The position numbers and the translations under genes are program-made. Shown here piece after piece: positions 1 through 6,944 of a stretch of DNA of 9,377 nucleotides. The stretch's first letter is position 1; every line of letters starts with the position of its first letter. The DNA comes from Prevotellaceae bacterium. Lineage in GTDB: Bacteria > Bacteroidota > Bacteroidia > Bacteroidales > Bacteroidaceae. Where the stretch lies: NCBI GenBank assembly GCA_030523505.1, contig JAUNIK010000077.1, positions 1 through 9,377 on the forward strand, read 5' to 3'. A model generated the notes under the pieces. That model was not told the DNA's origin. It saw only the letters and a list, made by a program, of their open reading frames with translations, and ran no database searches.

Positions 1-88
1 TTGCATACAAGGATTTTGAAGCGCTCATAGCAGCAAGCCAACAGGCTCGACATAATCGCAAGGGGTTTTTATTGTTTTTGTTCAATCA
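1..88 (+). repeat. Left-edge copy of the 88-bp repeated block (3' end of structured element)
   Basis: This block matches 1060-1147 at 87 of 88 positions. The one difference is position 40 (A here, T at 1099), in the loop of a predicted AGCC/GGCU hairpin. The block includes the 3' arm of the terminal helix (46-63) followed by a T-rich tract (66-80), so by analogy with the second copy it is the 3' end of a larger element that begins left of the window. Weaker similarity continues to 118 (about 25 of 31 columns against 1152-1182). The whole stretch lies just beyond the stop codon of cinA. Confidence 0.9.
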
Positions 89-133
89 CCTTTGCGCCAA
101 AAGGGATATCATTTCCTAGAAAGCATCAGTTTT

Positions 134-658
134 TCATGCGAGTGAGCACACTTCGGAGCGAAGGTTTTTCTCGCACGATTCACGAAGGTAGTCGATCATC
201 AGCGAGAGGGCTTGCTTTGTGGCATTCTTAAGATTCTTCGCCCTACCCTCGTCTTTCGTAAGACGGAAAGTACGAACATCATCCTTCGAGCCATAACCAA
301 TCCATATCGTACCCACTGGTATCTCCTCGCTACCGCCGCCCGGACCAGCACAGCCGGTGATGGAGATCGCATAATCGGTGTTGAGTTTCGCCATCACACC
401 GAGGCACATCTCACGCGCCACCTCAGAAGAGACAACATTATATGTTGCTATCGTCTCGGGATTAACACCCAACTGCTGTTCCTTCACCTCGTTGCAGTAA
501 GAAACGATGCCACCTTTGAAATAGTCGGAAGAACCACTGGTTGCAACAATAGCCGCCGCGATGCCTCCTCCGGTGCAACTCTCGGCAGTAGCAAGAGTAC
601 GTCCTGTGCCATAAAGGAGACCATGAAGTTCCTGTGAAAGAGATTCTATTGATTTCAT
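134..658 (-). CDS. pncC: CinA C-terminal domain protein, nicotinamide-nucleotide amidohydrolase (PncC type)
   Basis: This 174-residue protein is the stand-alone CinA C-terminal domain, without the N-terminal molybdopterin-binding-like domain of full CinA. The family (E. coli PncC/YgaD) deamidates nicotinamide mononucleotide to nicotinate mononucleotide in the cytoplasm, recycling NMN released by NAD-dependent DNA ligase. Visible signatures are AESCTGG at residues 25-31, with the family's active-site serine at about 27; the SGSSDYFKGGIVSYCNEVK region at 41-59; and ITGCAGPGGG at 100-109 followed by PVGT. The length fits the family (about 160-170). The ATG at 658 is the natural start, and no Shine-Dalgarno sequence is seen. 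The gene lies 521 nt downstream of tsaD, across a structured element, so co-transcription with tsaD is doubtful. A weak promoter-like pair (TTTG at 716-719, TAAAAAAG at 690-697, minus strand) is not convincing. The function rests on family membership. Confidence 0.93.
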   Translation of the reverse strand: MKSIESLSQELHGLLYGTGRTLATAESCTGGGIAAAIVATSGSSDYFKGGIVSYCNEVKEQQLGVNPETIATYNVVSSEVAREMCLGVMAKLNTDYAISITGCAGPGGGSEEIPVGTIWIGYGSKDDVRTFRLTKDEGRAKNLKNATKQALSLMIDYLRESCEKNLRSEVCSLA

Positions 659-733
659 AATTCTACGCTTTTATTATAGCGATTATATTCTTTTTTATGA
701 TGAAAAATGGATTAACAAAAACCGAAATATACC

Positions 734-1138
734 CCTTTAAGAAGATGGGTGCCTAACAGCACCTGATGCTACACTTCCACTTTGTGCTTACAAGAGCCAG
801 CTCTTAACGCCCAAACTGAAAGTATATCATCACTTTCTTACAGAAAGCTATCATCTTCTTAAAGGCGATAAACCAGCTCGTTTCACTCGCGATAAACAAA
901 GCTACGCACGGAGAACCCACTGAGAGGACTGGAGCACGGAGATCGCTTACGCGGACGAGGGTATCCGGAGGGCTGTTTATTTTCGGTTTATCGCCTTGCG
1001 GTTATGTCGAGTGGTGAGTAGCACCACGCTGATGTGGGTGGTTCAAAATATCTGGATGCTTGCATACAAGGATTTTGAAGCGCTCATAGCAGCAAGCCTA
1101 CAGGCTCGACATAATCGCAAGGGGTTTTTATTGTTTTT
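734..1138 (+). ncRNA. Candidate structured RNA or palindromic element, three helical domains, plus strand
   Basis: The tsaD-cinA spacer holds three consecutive long-range inverted repeats. Helix 1 pairs 734-747 with 852-865 (14 bp, perfect). Helix 2 pairs 864-874 with 985-995 (11 bp, perfect, sharing two bases with helix 1). Helix 3 pairs 994-1011 with 1105-1122 (18 bp, one G-U pair at 1001/1115). Smaller hairpins sit inside: GGTGC/GCACC (750-754/759-763), TGGTG/CACCA (1012-1016/1022-1026), GCTTGC/GCAAGC (1058-1063/1092-1097) and AGCC/GGCU (1095-1098/1103-1106). The non-Watson-Crick pair of helix 3 is G-U only if the plus strand is the RNA, and helix 3 is followed by a T-rich tract only on that strand. 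I see no plus-strand TTTG/TAnnTTTG promoter before 734, which is a weakness. It matches no RNA class I can recognise: no tmRNA ends, RNase P core motifs or 6S-like layout. A palindromic mobile element is the main alternative. Apart from this element I see nothing else in the 659-1179 spacer. Confidence 0.42.
994..1138 (+). terminator. Possible intrinsic terminator formed by helix 3 plus T-tract
   Basis: The 18-bp stem 994-1011/1105-1122 is followed directly by GG and then two five-T runs (1125-1129 and 1134-1138), separated by ATTG. This resembles a plus-strand intrinsic terminator, although the enclosed loop (93 nt) is far larger than usual and would first have to fold into its own hairpins. 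The 3' arm and T-tract are conserved exactly in the copy at 46-80. On the minus strand the order is reversed, so it would not terminate tsaD. Confidence 0.4.
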
Positions 1139-1147
1139 GTTCAATCA
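1060..1147 (+). repeat. Second copy of the 88-bp repeated block
   Basis: This is the partner of the left-edge copy at 1-88, with 87 of 88 bases identical. The start of the match is set by the window edge, so the true repeat may be longer on that side. On the right, near-identity stops sharply at 1147, where this copy has four extra bases (1148-1151). After that, similarity falls to about 80% and runs up to the stop codon of tsaD at 1180-1182. Both copies have the same orientation and both sit directly behind the 3' end of a minus-strand gene. Confidence 0.9.
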
Positions 1148-1179
1148 ATAACCTTTGCACCGGAAGGTATATCGCTTTC

Positions 1180-2301
1180 CTATTTGAATGTAACCTTCGA
1201 GAATGCTGGGGCGTCAACGGGGCAGACATCACCGTCGAGGAACTTGTAATAGCCTGTGATGCCGATCATCGCAGCATTGTCAGTGGTATAACTGAACTTC
1301 GGGATGTATATTGTCCATCCCCAGCGCTTCGCTGCATCGTGGAAGGCATTACGCAAACCATTGTTGGCCGAAACACCTCCTGCCACAGCCACATGCTTGA
1401 TGCCGGTCTGCTTCACAGCGAGCTTGAGCTTCTTCATGAGGATATCCACGATGGTGAACTCCAATGATGCTGCAATATCTTCCTTGTGATTCTCGATGAA
1501 GTCTGGTTCCTGCTCCACCCACTTGCGAAGGTTATAAAGGAACGAGGTCTTCAGTCCTGAGAAACTGTAGTCGAGACCAGGAATCTGCGGTTCGGCAAAC
1601 TTATACGCCTTTGGATTACCCTTACGTGCAAGACGGTCGATGATAGGACCACCCGGATAGCCGAGTCCCATGACCTTTGAACATTTGTCGATAGCCTCAC
1701 CGGCAGCGTCGTCGATGGTCTGGCCGAGCACTTCCATGTCATTGTATGCGTTGACCTTCACTATCTGCGAGTTACCACCAGATACCAACAGACAGAGGAA
1801 CGGGAATGGTGGTTGTGAACTATCGTCCTCGCTTTCCTTGATGAAATGTGCCATCACATGACCTTGCAGATGGTTCACATCAATCATCGGGATGCCCAAC
1901 GACAGGGCGAGTCCCTTGGTGAAGCTGACACCTACGAGCAATGAGCCCATAAGACCAGGTCCTCGGGTGAAGGCTATGGCAGAGAGCTGTTCCTTGGTGA
2001 TACCGGCACGTTTCAATGCCTGGTCAACGACAGGGAGGATATTCTGCTGATGAGCGCGTGACGCCAACTCTGGCACTACTCCACCGTAAGCCATGTGCAC
2101 ATCCTGCGACGCAGTGACATTGCTCAGAAGGATACCATCACGCAGTACCGCAGCAGAAGTGTCATCGCATGAGGATTCGATGGCCAGGATAAAGACCGCC
2201 TTCGGCCCACCAGCCCCTATCCCCTCGCCCTCCGGGCTCTTCCCTTCCCCCCTAATTGGGAAGGGAGTAGATACATTTGTTGTATTGTTATTTATATCCA
2301 T
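1180..2301 (-). CDS. tsaD: tRNA N6-adenosine threonylcarbamoyltransferase TsaD with repeat-derived N-terminal extension
   Basis: TsaD (formerly Gcp/YgjD) transfers the threonylcarbamoyl group to A37 of ANN-decoding tRNAs, working with TsaB, TsaE and TsaC in the cytoplasm. The ASKHA-fold core starts with ILAIESSCDDTSAAVL (residues 38-53). The metal-binding HLQGH is at 144-148, LVSGGNSQ at 172-179, and the late metal-ligand aspartate is in YTTDNAAM (D341). Homologues normally begin about two residues before the IESSCDD block. Here about 35 extra residues precede it, and much of that is encoded by a GC-rich repeat. No in-frame ATG, GTG or TTG lies between codon 1 and the conserved core, so the ATG at 2299-2301 is the only reasonable start and the extension should be translated. 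No Shine-Dalgarno sequence is seen. The gene follows map by 126 nt. The core has no missing key residues. Confidence 0.97.
   Translation of the reverse strand: MDINNNTTNVSTPFPIRGEGKSPEGEGIGAGGPKAVFILAIESSCDDTSAAVLRDGILLSNVTASQDVHMAYGGVVPELASRAHQQNILPVVDQALKRAGITKEQLSAIAFTRGPGLMGSLLVGVSFTKGLALSLGIPMIDVNHLQGHVMAHFIKESEDDSSQPPFPFLCLLVSGGNSQIVKVNAYNDMEVLGQTIDDAAGEAIDKCSKVMGLGYPGGPIIDRLARKGNPKAYKFAEPQIPGLDYSFSGLKTSFLYNLRKWVEQEPDFIENHKEDIAASLEFTIVDILMKKLKLAVKQTGIKHVAVAGGVSANNGLRNAFHDAAKRWGWTIYIPKFSYTTDNAAMIGITGYYKFLDGDVCPVDAPAFSKVTFK
2206..2266 (-). repeat. GC-rich repeat inside the tsaD 5' coding region, with G-quadruplex motif
   Basis: This stretch encodes roughly residues 12-32 of TsaD (TPFPIRGEGKSPEGEG and following). 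It contains a 9-bp inverted repeat, TCCCTTCCC (2241-2249) against GGGAAGGGA (2258-2266). On the coding strand it also has four G-runs with loops of 3, 3 and 5 nt (complement of 2206-2208, 2214-2217, 2221-2224, 2228-2230), which fits the canonical G-quadruplex pattern. The layout, a short hairpin followed by a G-rich tail, resembles the repeat at 6361-6418 in opposite orientation. That suggests a dispersed element that has become part of the gene. Confidence 0.6.
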
Positions 2302-2343
2302 TATATTCTAATTATTATTTTCTATACCCTCAAAGACATTTCA

Positions 2344-2427
2344 CTCCCCTTGCCCCGAGCGGGGCGCTCGGCTCTGCCGCTTCGCTCGACGAAGGAGGGC
2401 AGAAGAAAGGGGGCGGGGGAAAGGGGC
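2344..2427. repeat. GC-rich hairpin repeat between map and tsaD
   Basis: Most of the 126-nt map-tsaD spacer is strongly GC-rich, unlike the AT-rich bases beside tsaD. It contains GCCCC/GGGGC (2352-2356/2361-2365, loop GAGC) and a second imperfect hairpin, TCTGCC plus CTTCG against CGAAG plus GGCAGA (about 2373-2403). A G-rich tail of 5-, 5- and 4-G runs reaches the map stop codon. It looks like an intergenic dispersed palindromic repeat rather than a gene. There is no T-tract on the minus strand after the hairpins, so it is not a classical terminator for map. Confidence 0.55.
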
Positions 2428-3288
2428 CTAATACGTCAGTATTTCCACTCCTTCTTCCGTCATCACGAGGGTATGCTCCCACTGTGCTGATGGTTCCTCA
2501 TCCCAAGAGATGACTTCCCATCCGTATGGATCCTCGTCATCGATGAATACCTTATATGAACCGATATTGATCATTGGTTCGATGGTGAATGTCATGCCCG
2601 GAACGAGCAACATACCTGTACCCTTATGACCATAGTGGTTGACATCTGGCTCCTCGTGGAACTTCAGACCGACACCATGACCAGCCAAGTCGCGCACCAC
2701 ACCATAACCGTATTTCTTTGCGTGCTTCTCGATAGCATGACCGATGTCGCCCACGAAAGAATATGGCTTTGCTGCCTCCATGCCAATCTCCAGACACTCC
2801 TTTGCCACACGCACGAGCTGTTCCTTCTCAGGAGTTGTCTTTCCAAGGATGAACATACGCGATGCATCGGCATAGTAGCCGTCGAGGATTGTGGTGAAGT
2901 CCACATTCACGATGTCACCTTCCTGAAGCACATCCTCCTCCTTTGGTATTCCGTGGCACACCACCTCATTGATACTTGTGCACACCGACTTTGGGAATCC
3001 CTCATAGCCCAAGCAGGCAGGGATACCGCCGAGAGTCTTGCAGACATCCATACAGATATCATCAATCTCCTGCGTGTTCATTCCCACATGAATCTCCTTT
3101 GCAACAGCATCGAGAACAGCTGTGTTCACCTTTCCTGCACGACGAATACCCTCGATCTGTTCAGGGGTCTTTATGAGATCACGTGTTGGGACAAGTTTGC
3201 CCTTGTTCTCCCAATACATTATTTTTTTGTCCATCTCAGTGATCTGTCCTGGGATGCAATGCCAACGTTTTTTCTTTCCAAATGCCAT
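2428..3288 (-). CDS. map: Type I methionyl aminopeptidase
   Basis: Map removes the initiator methionine from nascent proteins at the ribosome. The 286-residue protein has all five metal ligands expected from E. coli Map: D130 (VNVDF), D141 (YADASRMF), H204 (AGHGVG), E237 (TIEPMI) and E271 (QWEHTL). The substrate-site histidines H112 (VCHGIP) and H211 (FHEEP) are also present. The peptidase domain begins near IKTPEQIEGIRRAG (39-52). The preceding 38 or so basic residues form an N-terminal extension without a zinc-finger pattern. The ATG at 3288 gives this longer form; an internal ATG near residue 20 is possible, but the extension is rich in Lys/Arg and plausibly real. The upstream 90 nt are AT-rich with no clear promoter. 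It is separated from metH by 271 nt and from tsaD by 126 nt, so it may be its own unit or lead the map-tsaD pair. Confidence 0.96.
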   Translation of the reverse strand: MAFGKKKRWHCIPGQITEMDKKIMYWENKGKLVPTRDLIKTPEQIEGIRRAGKVNTAVLDAVAKEIHVGMNTQEIDDICMDVCKTLGGIPACLGYEGFPKSVCTSINEVVCHGIPKEEDVLQEGDIVNVDFTTILDGYYADASRMFILGKTTPEKEQLVRVAKECLEIGMEAAKPYSFVGDIGHAIEKHAKKYGYGVVRDLAGHGVGLKFHEEPDVNHYGHKGTGMLLVPGMTFTIEPMINIGSYKVFIDDEDPYGWEVISWDEEPSAQWEHTLVMTEEGVEILTY

Positions 3289-3364
3289 AATTTATTAGCA
3301 ACCTTACACCTTATTATATTATTATATAGTTATCAAGACAATTATACTCTATTTACATATCGCA

Positions 3365-3522
3365 TTTTTTTTCTGTCAAGAATTTGAGAATTTGAGAATT
3401 TTTCTATTCAGCGTTAGTTTTTCCATCCGGATGGCAATCTAAAATTCTCAGAGAATTCAAAGAATTATTTCCTATACAAGAGAAGAACAAAATTCTCTAA
3501 TTCTCTAATTCTTGAAAAAAAT
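3365..3522. repeat. Nested inverted-repeat element in the metH-map spacer
   Basis: A 27-bp inverted repeat (3376-3402 against 3489-3515) matches at 25 of 27 positions. It is continued outward by a T-run (3365-3372) facing an A-run (3516-3522). Each arm is built from an 8-bp period of the GAGAATTT type. Inside lie a perfect 12-bp palindrome, CCATCCGGATGG (3423-3434), and AATTCTC-A-GAGAATT (3443-3457). The element fills most of the 271-nt spacer. On neither strand does a T-tract follow the hairpin, so it does not look like an ordinary terminator. A miniature palindromic repeat is the likeliest explanation. Confidence 0.75.
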
Positions 3523-3559
3523 AAGAGCCGACTCTGTGCCTGATTGTACTTGAGCATAT

Positions 3560-6325
3560 TCAATTGAACAATTCCAACCTATTCTTCCTTGCCTCTGCTA
3601 TCGGAAGGACATTGTCCTTCTTCTGCTTATACTCCTCACGAAGGAGTGCATATCGCTGTTGGAGTTCTTCTGCCATGCGGCTTCTCTCCTCCGGATTCAG
3701 CAGTTTCTGCGAAACAACCGCGTTCTGTGCAGCATCCTTCGACCAGATTACCATTCCGCGATATTCTGGTGCTATCTTCAATGAAGCATGCAACTCCGAT
3801 GTTGTAGCACCGCCGATTATCACCGGTATATCCAGATTCGCTTGCTGCATCTGCTTCACCACAGTCACCATCTCATCGAGCGACGGAGTTATCAGTCCAC
3901 TCAAGCATATCATATCTGCCTTCTCACGGATGGCGGTCTCCACAATCTGCTCTGGTGGCACCATCACTCCGAGGTCGATTATCTCGAAGTTGTTGCATGC
4001 CATAACAACAGCAACGATATTCTTACCGATATCATGCACATCACCCTTGACGGTAGCAATGACCACCTTACCGGCTTTTGCCGACTCACCCGCGTTCTGC
4101 GACTCAATATATGGCTGCAGAATCTGCACTGCCTGTTTCATTGTTCGGGCAGTCTTCACCACCTGCGGAAGGAACATCTTTCCTTCGCCGAAGAGCCTAC
4201 CGACCTGGTTCATGCCGTCCATGAGCGGTCCTTCGATAACATCCACAGCACGAGGATATTTCTGCAGAGCCTCCTCTATATCAGTTTCGAGATAAGTGCC
4301 GATACCTTTGCGGAGAGCGTATGCAAGACGCTCATCTACCGATTCTTTGCGCCATGTCTCTTCTGTCTGGACAGTCACCGCCCCACCCTTTGCCGCTTCT
4401 GCCTGGGCTTTCAACTGCTGAGCGAGTTCAATGAGTTCCTCGGCAGCCCCCTTGCGACGGTTGAGGACAACATCCTCAATCAGCGTGAGCTGTTCCTGAG
4501 GGATGTCAGAATATGTTACCTTCGTTGCCGGATTGACAATACCGAAATCCATTCCCGCCTTCATGGCGTGATACAGGAACACGGCATGCATCGCCTCACG
4601 GATGTAGTTGTTGCCACGGAACGAGAAACTGAGGTTGCTCACTCCTCCACTCACATGAGCACCCGGACAGTTCTTGGTTATCCATTCGGTGGCTCTGATG
4701 AAGTCGATGGCATAACTGTCGTGCTCGTCGATACCTGTTGCAATGGAGAGGATATTCGGGTCGAAGATGATATCCAGCGGATTCATGCCCACCACCTCTG
4801 TGAGTATCCTATACGCACGACCAGCAATCTCTATTCTTCGGTCATAGGTTGTGGCCTGTCCCTGTTCGTCGAAACACATCACTACCACTGCAGCGCCGAA
4901 TCGCTTCAGCACCTTGGCGTGCTCAATGAAACGCTCTTCGCCTTCCTTGAGGGATATGGAGTTGACGATACATTTTCCCTGTACGCATTTCAGTGCTGCC
5001 TCAATGACATCCCATTTCGAGGAGTCGATCATCAGTGGCACTGTGGCAATATCAGGTTCGGCGGCTATGAGGTTGACGAACCGCTCCATCTCTGCCTTTG
5101 CATCGAGGAGTCCGTCGTCCATATTTATGTCAATGACGAGAGCACCGTCAGCCACTTGCTTACGGGCAATATCCAATGCCTCGTCGTAGTTTTTCTCGTT
5201 TATCAGTCGCAGGAACTTCCTACTTCCTGCTACATTACAACGCTCACCCACATTGGTGAATGTTGGTTTTCCGTCGGTATCCTCCAACGGAGTGAAACTC
5301 TCCAGTCCTGCGAGATGCAACTGACGGTAGCGAGGGCGTGGCACACGCGGTGTCTTTCCCTCAACGAGTCTTGCATAGGCAGCAATAAACGATTCGTCGG
5401 TGCCGCAGCATCCGCCAATGATGTTCACCATGCCCGAATCAATGATATCGGCTATTGCTGGCAGCATCGACTCGGCTGTTTCGTTATACTGACCAAGTTC
5501 GTTTGGCAGTCCGGCATTTGGATGGGCACTAACGAAATACGGAGCCCTGCTCGACAGTTGCTGAAGGAACGGTTTCATCTCGCGTGCTCCGAAACCGCAG
5601 TTCAGACCAACCGAGAAGATATCGTATGATGATACAGTCGAGAGGAAAGCTTCGAGAGTCTGTCCGGAGAGTGTTCTTCCGGCAAGATCGCTTACGGTGA
5701 CACTAAGCATTATAGGGCACTCAACCTTCTCGCCACGTTTTTCCGACAATGCCGCAATCTCATGCTGTGCGGCGTCAATCGCTGCTTTGCAGTTCAATGT
5801 GTCGAAGATTGTCTCTATGAGAATGGCGTCAACACCGCCGTCGAGCAATCCACGAATCTGTTCGCTGTAAGCCTCGAAGAGTGCATCGTATGTGATATCG
5901 CGGGCGGCTGGATCATTGACATCAGGCGACATTGAGGCTGTCTTGTTCGTAGGACCCACATCGCCGAGGACGAATCGCGGTTTCTGTTCTGTGGAGAACT
6001 CATCGGCACATTCTCTTGCGAGTTTTGCACCAGCGAGGGCGAGGTCATAGCATTGTTTCTCGAGACCATAATCGGCTTGCGAGATACGCTGCGATGAGAA
6101 GGTGTTGGTGGTGATGAGATCAGCTCCGGCAGCGAGATATTTCCAGTGTATATCACGTACAATATCGGGATTCTTCAGGTTCAACTCGTCAGTGTTACCT
6201 GTAGCAATCCCGTAACGGCTCACCATAGTGCCCATAGCACCATCGAGAACCAATATGCGCTGTTTCACAGCCTCTTTCAAACCACCCTGAAGGGAGGCTT
6301 TTTGAATATCTTCTATATTCCTCAT
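3560..6325 (-). CDS. metH: Cobalamin-dependent methionine synthase, short form without activation domain
   Basis: MetH methylates homocysteine to methionine with 5-methyltetrahydrofolate, using methylcobalamin as carrier. The domains in order are: homocysteine-binding barrel, about 20-325, with zinc cysteines C243 (NCGFG) and C306/C307 (GGCCG); pterin/folate-binding barrel, about 353-615, opening with [16 protein letters not shown]; cobalamin cap, about 655-750; and B12-binding Rossmann domain, about 752-880, with GDVHDIGKN, whose H764 is the expected lower axial cobalt ligand. The protein ends at residue 921, soon after the B12 domain. The C-terminal AdoMet-binding reactivation domain of the about 1,230-residue E. 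coli enzyme is absent. The end looks natural (a charged helix, then a stop), not frameshifted. The ATG at 6325 places the barrel at the usual distance. The 96-nt leader holds a hairpin repeat and no room for a cobalamin riboswitch. It may be co-transcribed with smpB upstream. Confidence 0.97.
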   Translation of the reverse strand: MRNIEDIQKASLQGGLKEAVKQRILVLDGAMGTMVSRYGIATGNTDELNLKNPDIVRDIHWKYLAAGADLITTNTFSSQRISQADYGLEKQCYDLALAGAKLARECADEFSTEQKPRFVLGDVGPTNKTASMSPDVNDPAARDITYDALFEAYSEQIRGLLDGGVDAILIETIFDTLNCKAAIDAAQHEIAALSEKRGEKVECPIMLSVTVSDLAGRTLSGQTLEAFLSTVSSYDIFSVGLNCGFGAREMKPFLQQLSSRAPYFVSAHPNAGLPNELGQYNETAESMLPAIADIIDSGMVNIIGGCCGTDESFIAAYARLVEGKTPRVPRPRYRQLHLAGLESFTPLEDTDGKPTFTNVGERCNVAGSRKFLRLINEKNYDEALDIARKQVADGALVIDINMDDGLLDAKAEMERFVNLIAAEPDIATVPLMIDSSKWDVIEAALKCVQGKCIVNSISLKEGEERFIEHAKVLKRFGAAVVVMCFDEQGQATTYDRRIEIAGRAYRILTEVVGMNPLDIIFDPNILSIATGIDEHDSYAIDFIRATEWITKNCPGAHVSGGVSNLSFSFRGNNYIREAMHAVFLYHAMKAGMDFGIVNPATKVTYSDIPQEQLTLIEDVVLNRRKGAAEELIELAQQLKAQAEAAKGGAVTVQTEETWRKESVDERLAYALRKGIGTYLETDIEEALQKYPRAVDVIEGPLMDGMNQVGRLFGEGKMFLPQVVKTARTMKQAVQILQPYIESQNAGESAKAGKVVIATVKGDVHDIGKNIVAVVMACNNFEIIDLGVMVPPEQIVETAIREKADMICLSGLITPSLDEMVTVVKQMQQANLDIPVIIGGATTSELHASLKIAPEYRGMVIWSKDAAQNAVVSQKLLNPEERSRMAEELQQRYALLREEYKQKKDNVLPIAEARKNRLELFN

Positions 6326-6360
6326 TTTTCATTCTCCCGCTATCGCCATCATTTTTGCTA

Positions 6361-6418
6361 TCGCTCCTCCCCCGGATGGGTTCCACCTCTCCTTGGGAGA
6401 GGGGGTTAGGGGGTGAGG
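6361..6418 (+). repeat. GC-rich hairpin repeat in the smpB-metH spacer
   Basis: The plus strand has CCTCTCC (6386-6392) pairing with GGAGAGG (6396-6402) over a three-base loop. This is followed by a G-rich tail of two five-G runs separated by TTA, ending in GTGAGG. It ends three bases before the smpB stop codon and resembles, in the opposite orientation, the repeat built into the start of tsaD (2206-2266). On the minus strand it would form a hairpin in the smpB-metH transcript without a following T-tract. Confidence 0.65.
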
Positions 6419-6421
6419 CTT

Positions 6422-6901
6422 TTAGAAATTTTTTCTTACTCTATCCATCTCGCGGCGATCCTCTTTTTCTTTCAGCGTCTGACGCTTGTCATACTGTTTC
6501 TTACCACGGCAGAGTGCGATGTCCACCTTCGCACGACCGTTCTGGTCGATGAACACGAGTGTTGGCACGATGGTATATCCCGGTGCTTTGCACGCCTCCT
6601 GGAGGTTGCGAATCTCACGACGGTTGAGCAACAGTTTACGGTCGCGCTTCATCTCGTGGTTGGCATACGAACCATAGAAATAAGGCGAGATGCTCATGCC
6701 CTTCACCCATATCTCGTTGTTATGGATATAGCAATAGGTGTCCACGAGCGATGCCTTGCCCAGACGGATGGATTTTATCTCCGTTCCGGTGAGCACGATA
6801 CCTGCCGTGTACTCGTCAACAAAGAAGTACTCGAACGAAGCCTTCTTGTTCTTTATCTGTACGGGACTCTTCTTGCGGAGTTCCAGTTCTATCTTGTTCA
6901 T
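6422..6901 (-). CDS. smpB: SsrA-binding protein SmpB (trans-translation)
   Basis: SmpB binds tmRNA and places it in the A site of stalled ribosomes. The 159-residue protein has the family landmarks in order: [29 protein letters not shown] (about 17-45), the [21 protein letters not shown] region (about 73-93), [29 protein letters not shown] (about 111-139), and a basic C-terminal tail expected to follow the mRNA path. The ATG at 6901 gives the usual length (E. coli 160). An in-frame ATG at 6955 would add 18 residues encoded by a tandem repeat and overlap the previous gene by 11 bp, so I prefer 6901. No tmRNA gene is visible in the window. The gene lies 43 nt after the DUF4375 gene and 96 nt before metH. 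Confidence 0.97.
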   Translation of the reverse strand: MNKIELELRKKSPVQIKNKKASFEYFFVDEYTAGIVLTGTEIKSIRLGKASLVDTYCYIHNNEIWVKGMSISPYFYGSYANHEMKRDRKLLLNRREIRNLQEACKAPGYTIVPTLVFIDQNGRAKVDIALCRGKKQYDKRQTLKEKEDRREMDRVRKNF

Positions 6902-6903
6902 GA

Positions 6904-6931
6904 AGAAGTGAAAAGTTAAAAGTGAAAAGTT
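6904..6931. repeat. Two tandem 14-bp units just upstream of smpB
   Basis: Units 6904-6917 and 6918-6931 match at 13 of 14 bases; on the minus strand the unit reads AACTTTTCACTTTT. They fill the spacer between the stop codon at 6945 and the smpB ATG. No ribosome-binding site is left there, and the pyrimidine-rich repeat becomes the untranslated leader of smpB. Confidence 0.8.
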
Positions 6932-6944
6932 CTTTGTGATGAAA

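Noticed and set aside
734..1138. tmRNA, RNase P RNA or 6S RNA in the spacer
   Set aside because: No tRNA-like acceptor end with CCA or tag reading frame, no RNase P core motifs, and no single long bulged hairpin were found. The presence of smpB elsewhere does not make this ssrA.
1..1147. Integron-like cassette, with the repeated stem behind each gene as an attC site
   Set aside because: There is no GTTRRRY/RYYYAAC core pair at the stem ends, no integrase is seen, and the genes are conserved housekeeping genes.
1032..1151. Plus-strand 39-codon ORF (starting MWVVQNIWMLAYKDF) across the repeated block
   Set aside because: The frame is also open in the left-edge copy, but the only substitution between copies changes an amino acid (Gln/Leu) and falls in a predicted hairpin loop. 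The end of the frame also differs. This gives no sign of protein-level selection, and structure explains the block better.
3376..3515. Intrinsic terminator for metH
   Set aside because: The hairpin is large, and on the minus strand it is followed by an A-run, not a T-run. The T-run lies on the wrong side.
3376..3515. CRISPR array from the repeated GAGAATT units
   Set aside because: The units are 8 bp, contiguous and arranged as an inverted pair, with no spacers of constant length.
3788..5629. Long plus-strand open frame (613 codons) opposite metH
   Set aside because: It lies entirely antisense to a clear metH gene. The translation is rich in His, Leu and Cys with no recognisable domain, as expected for a shadow of a well-coded gene.
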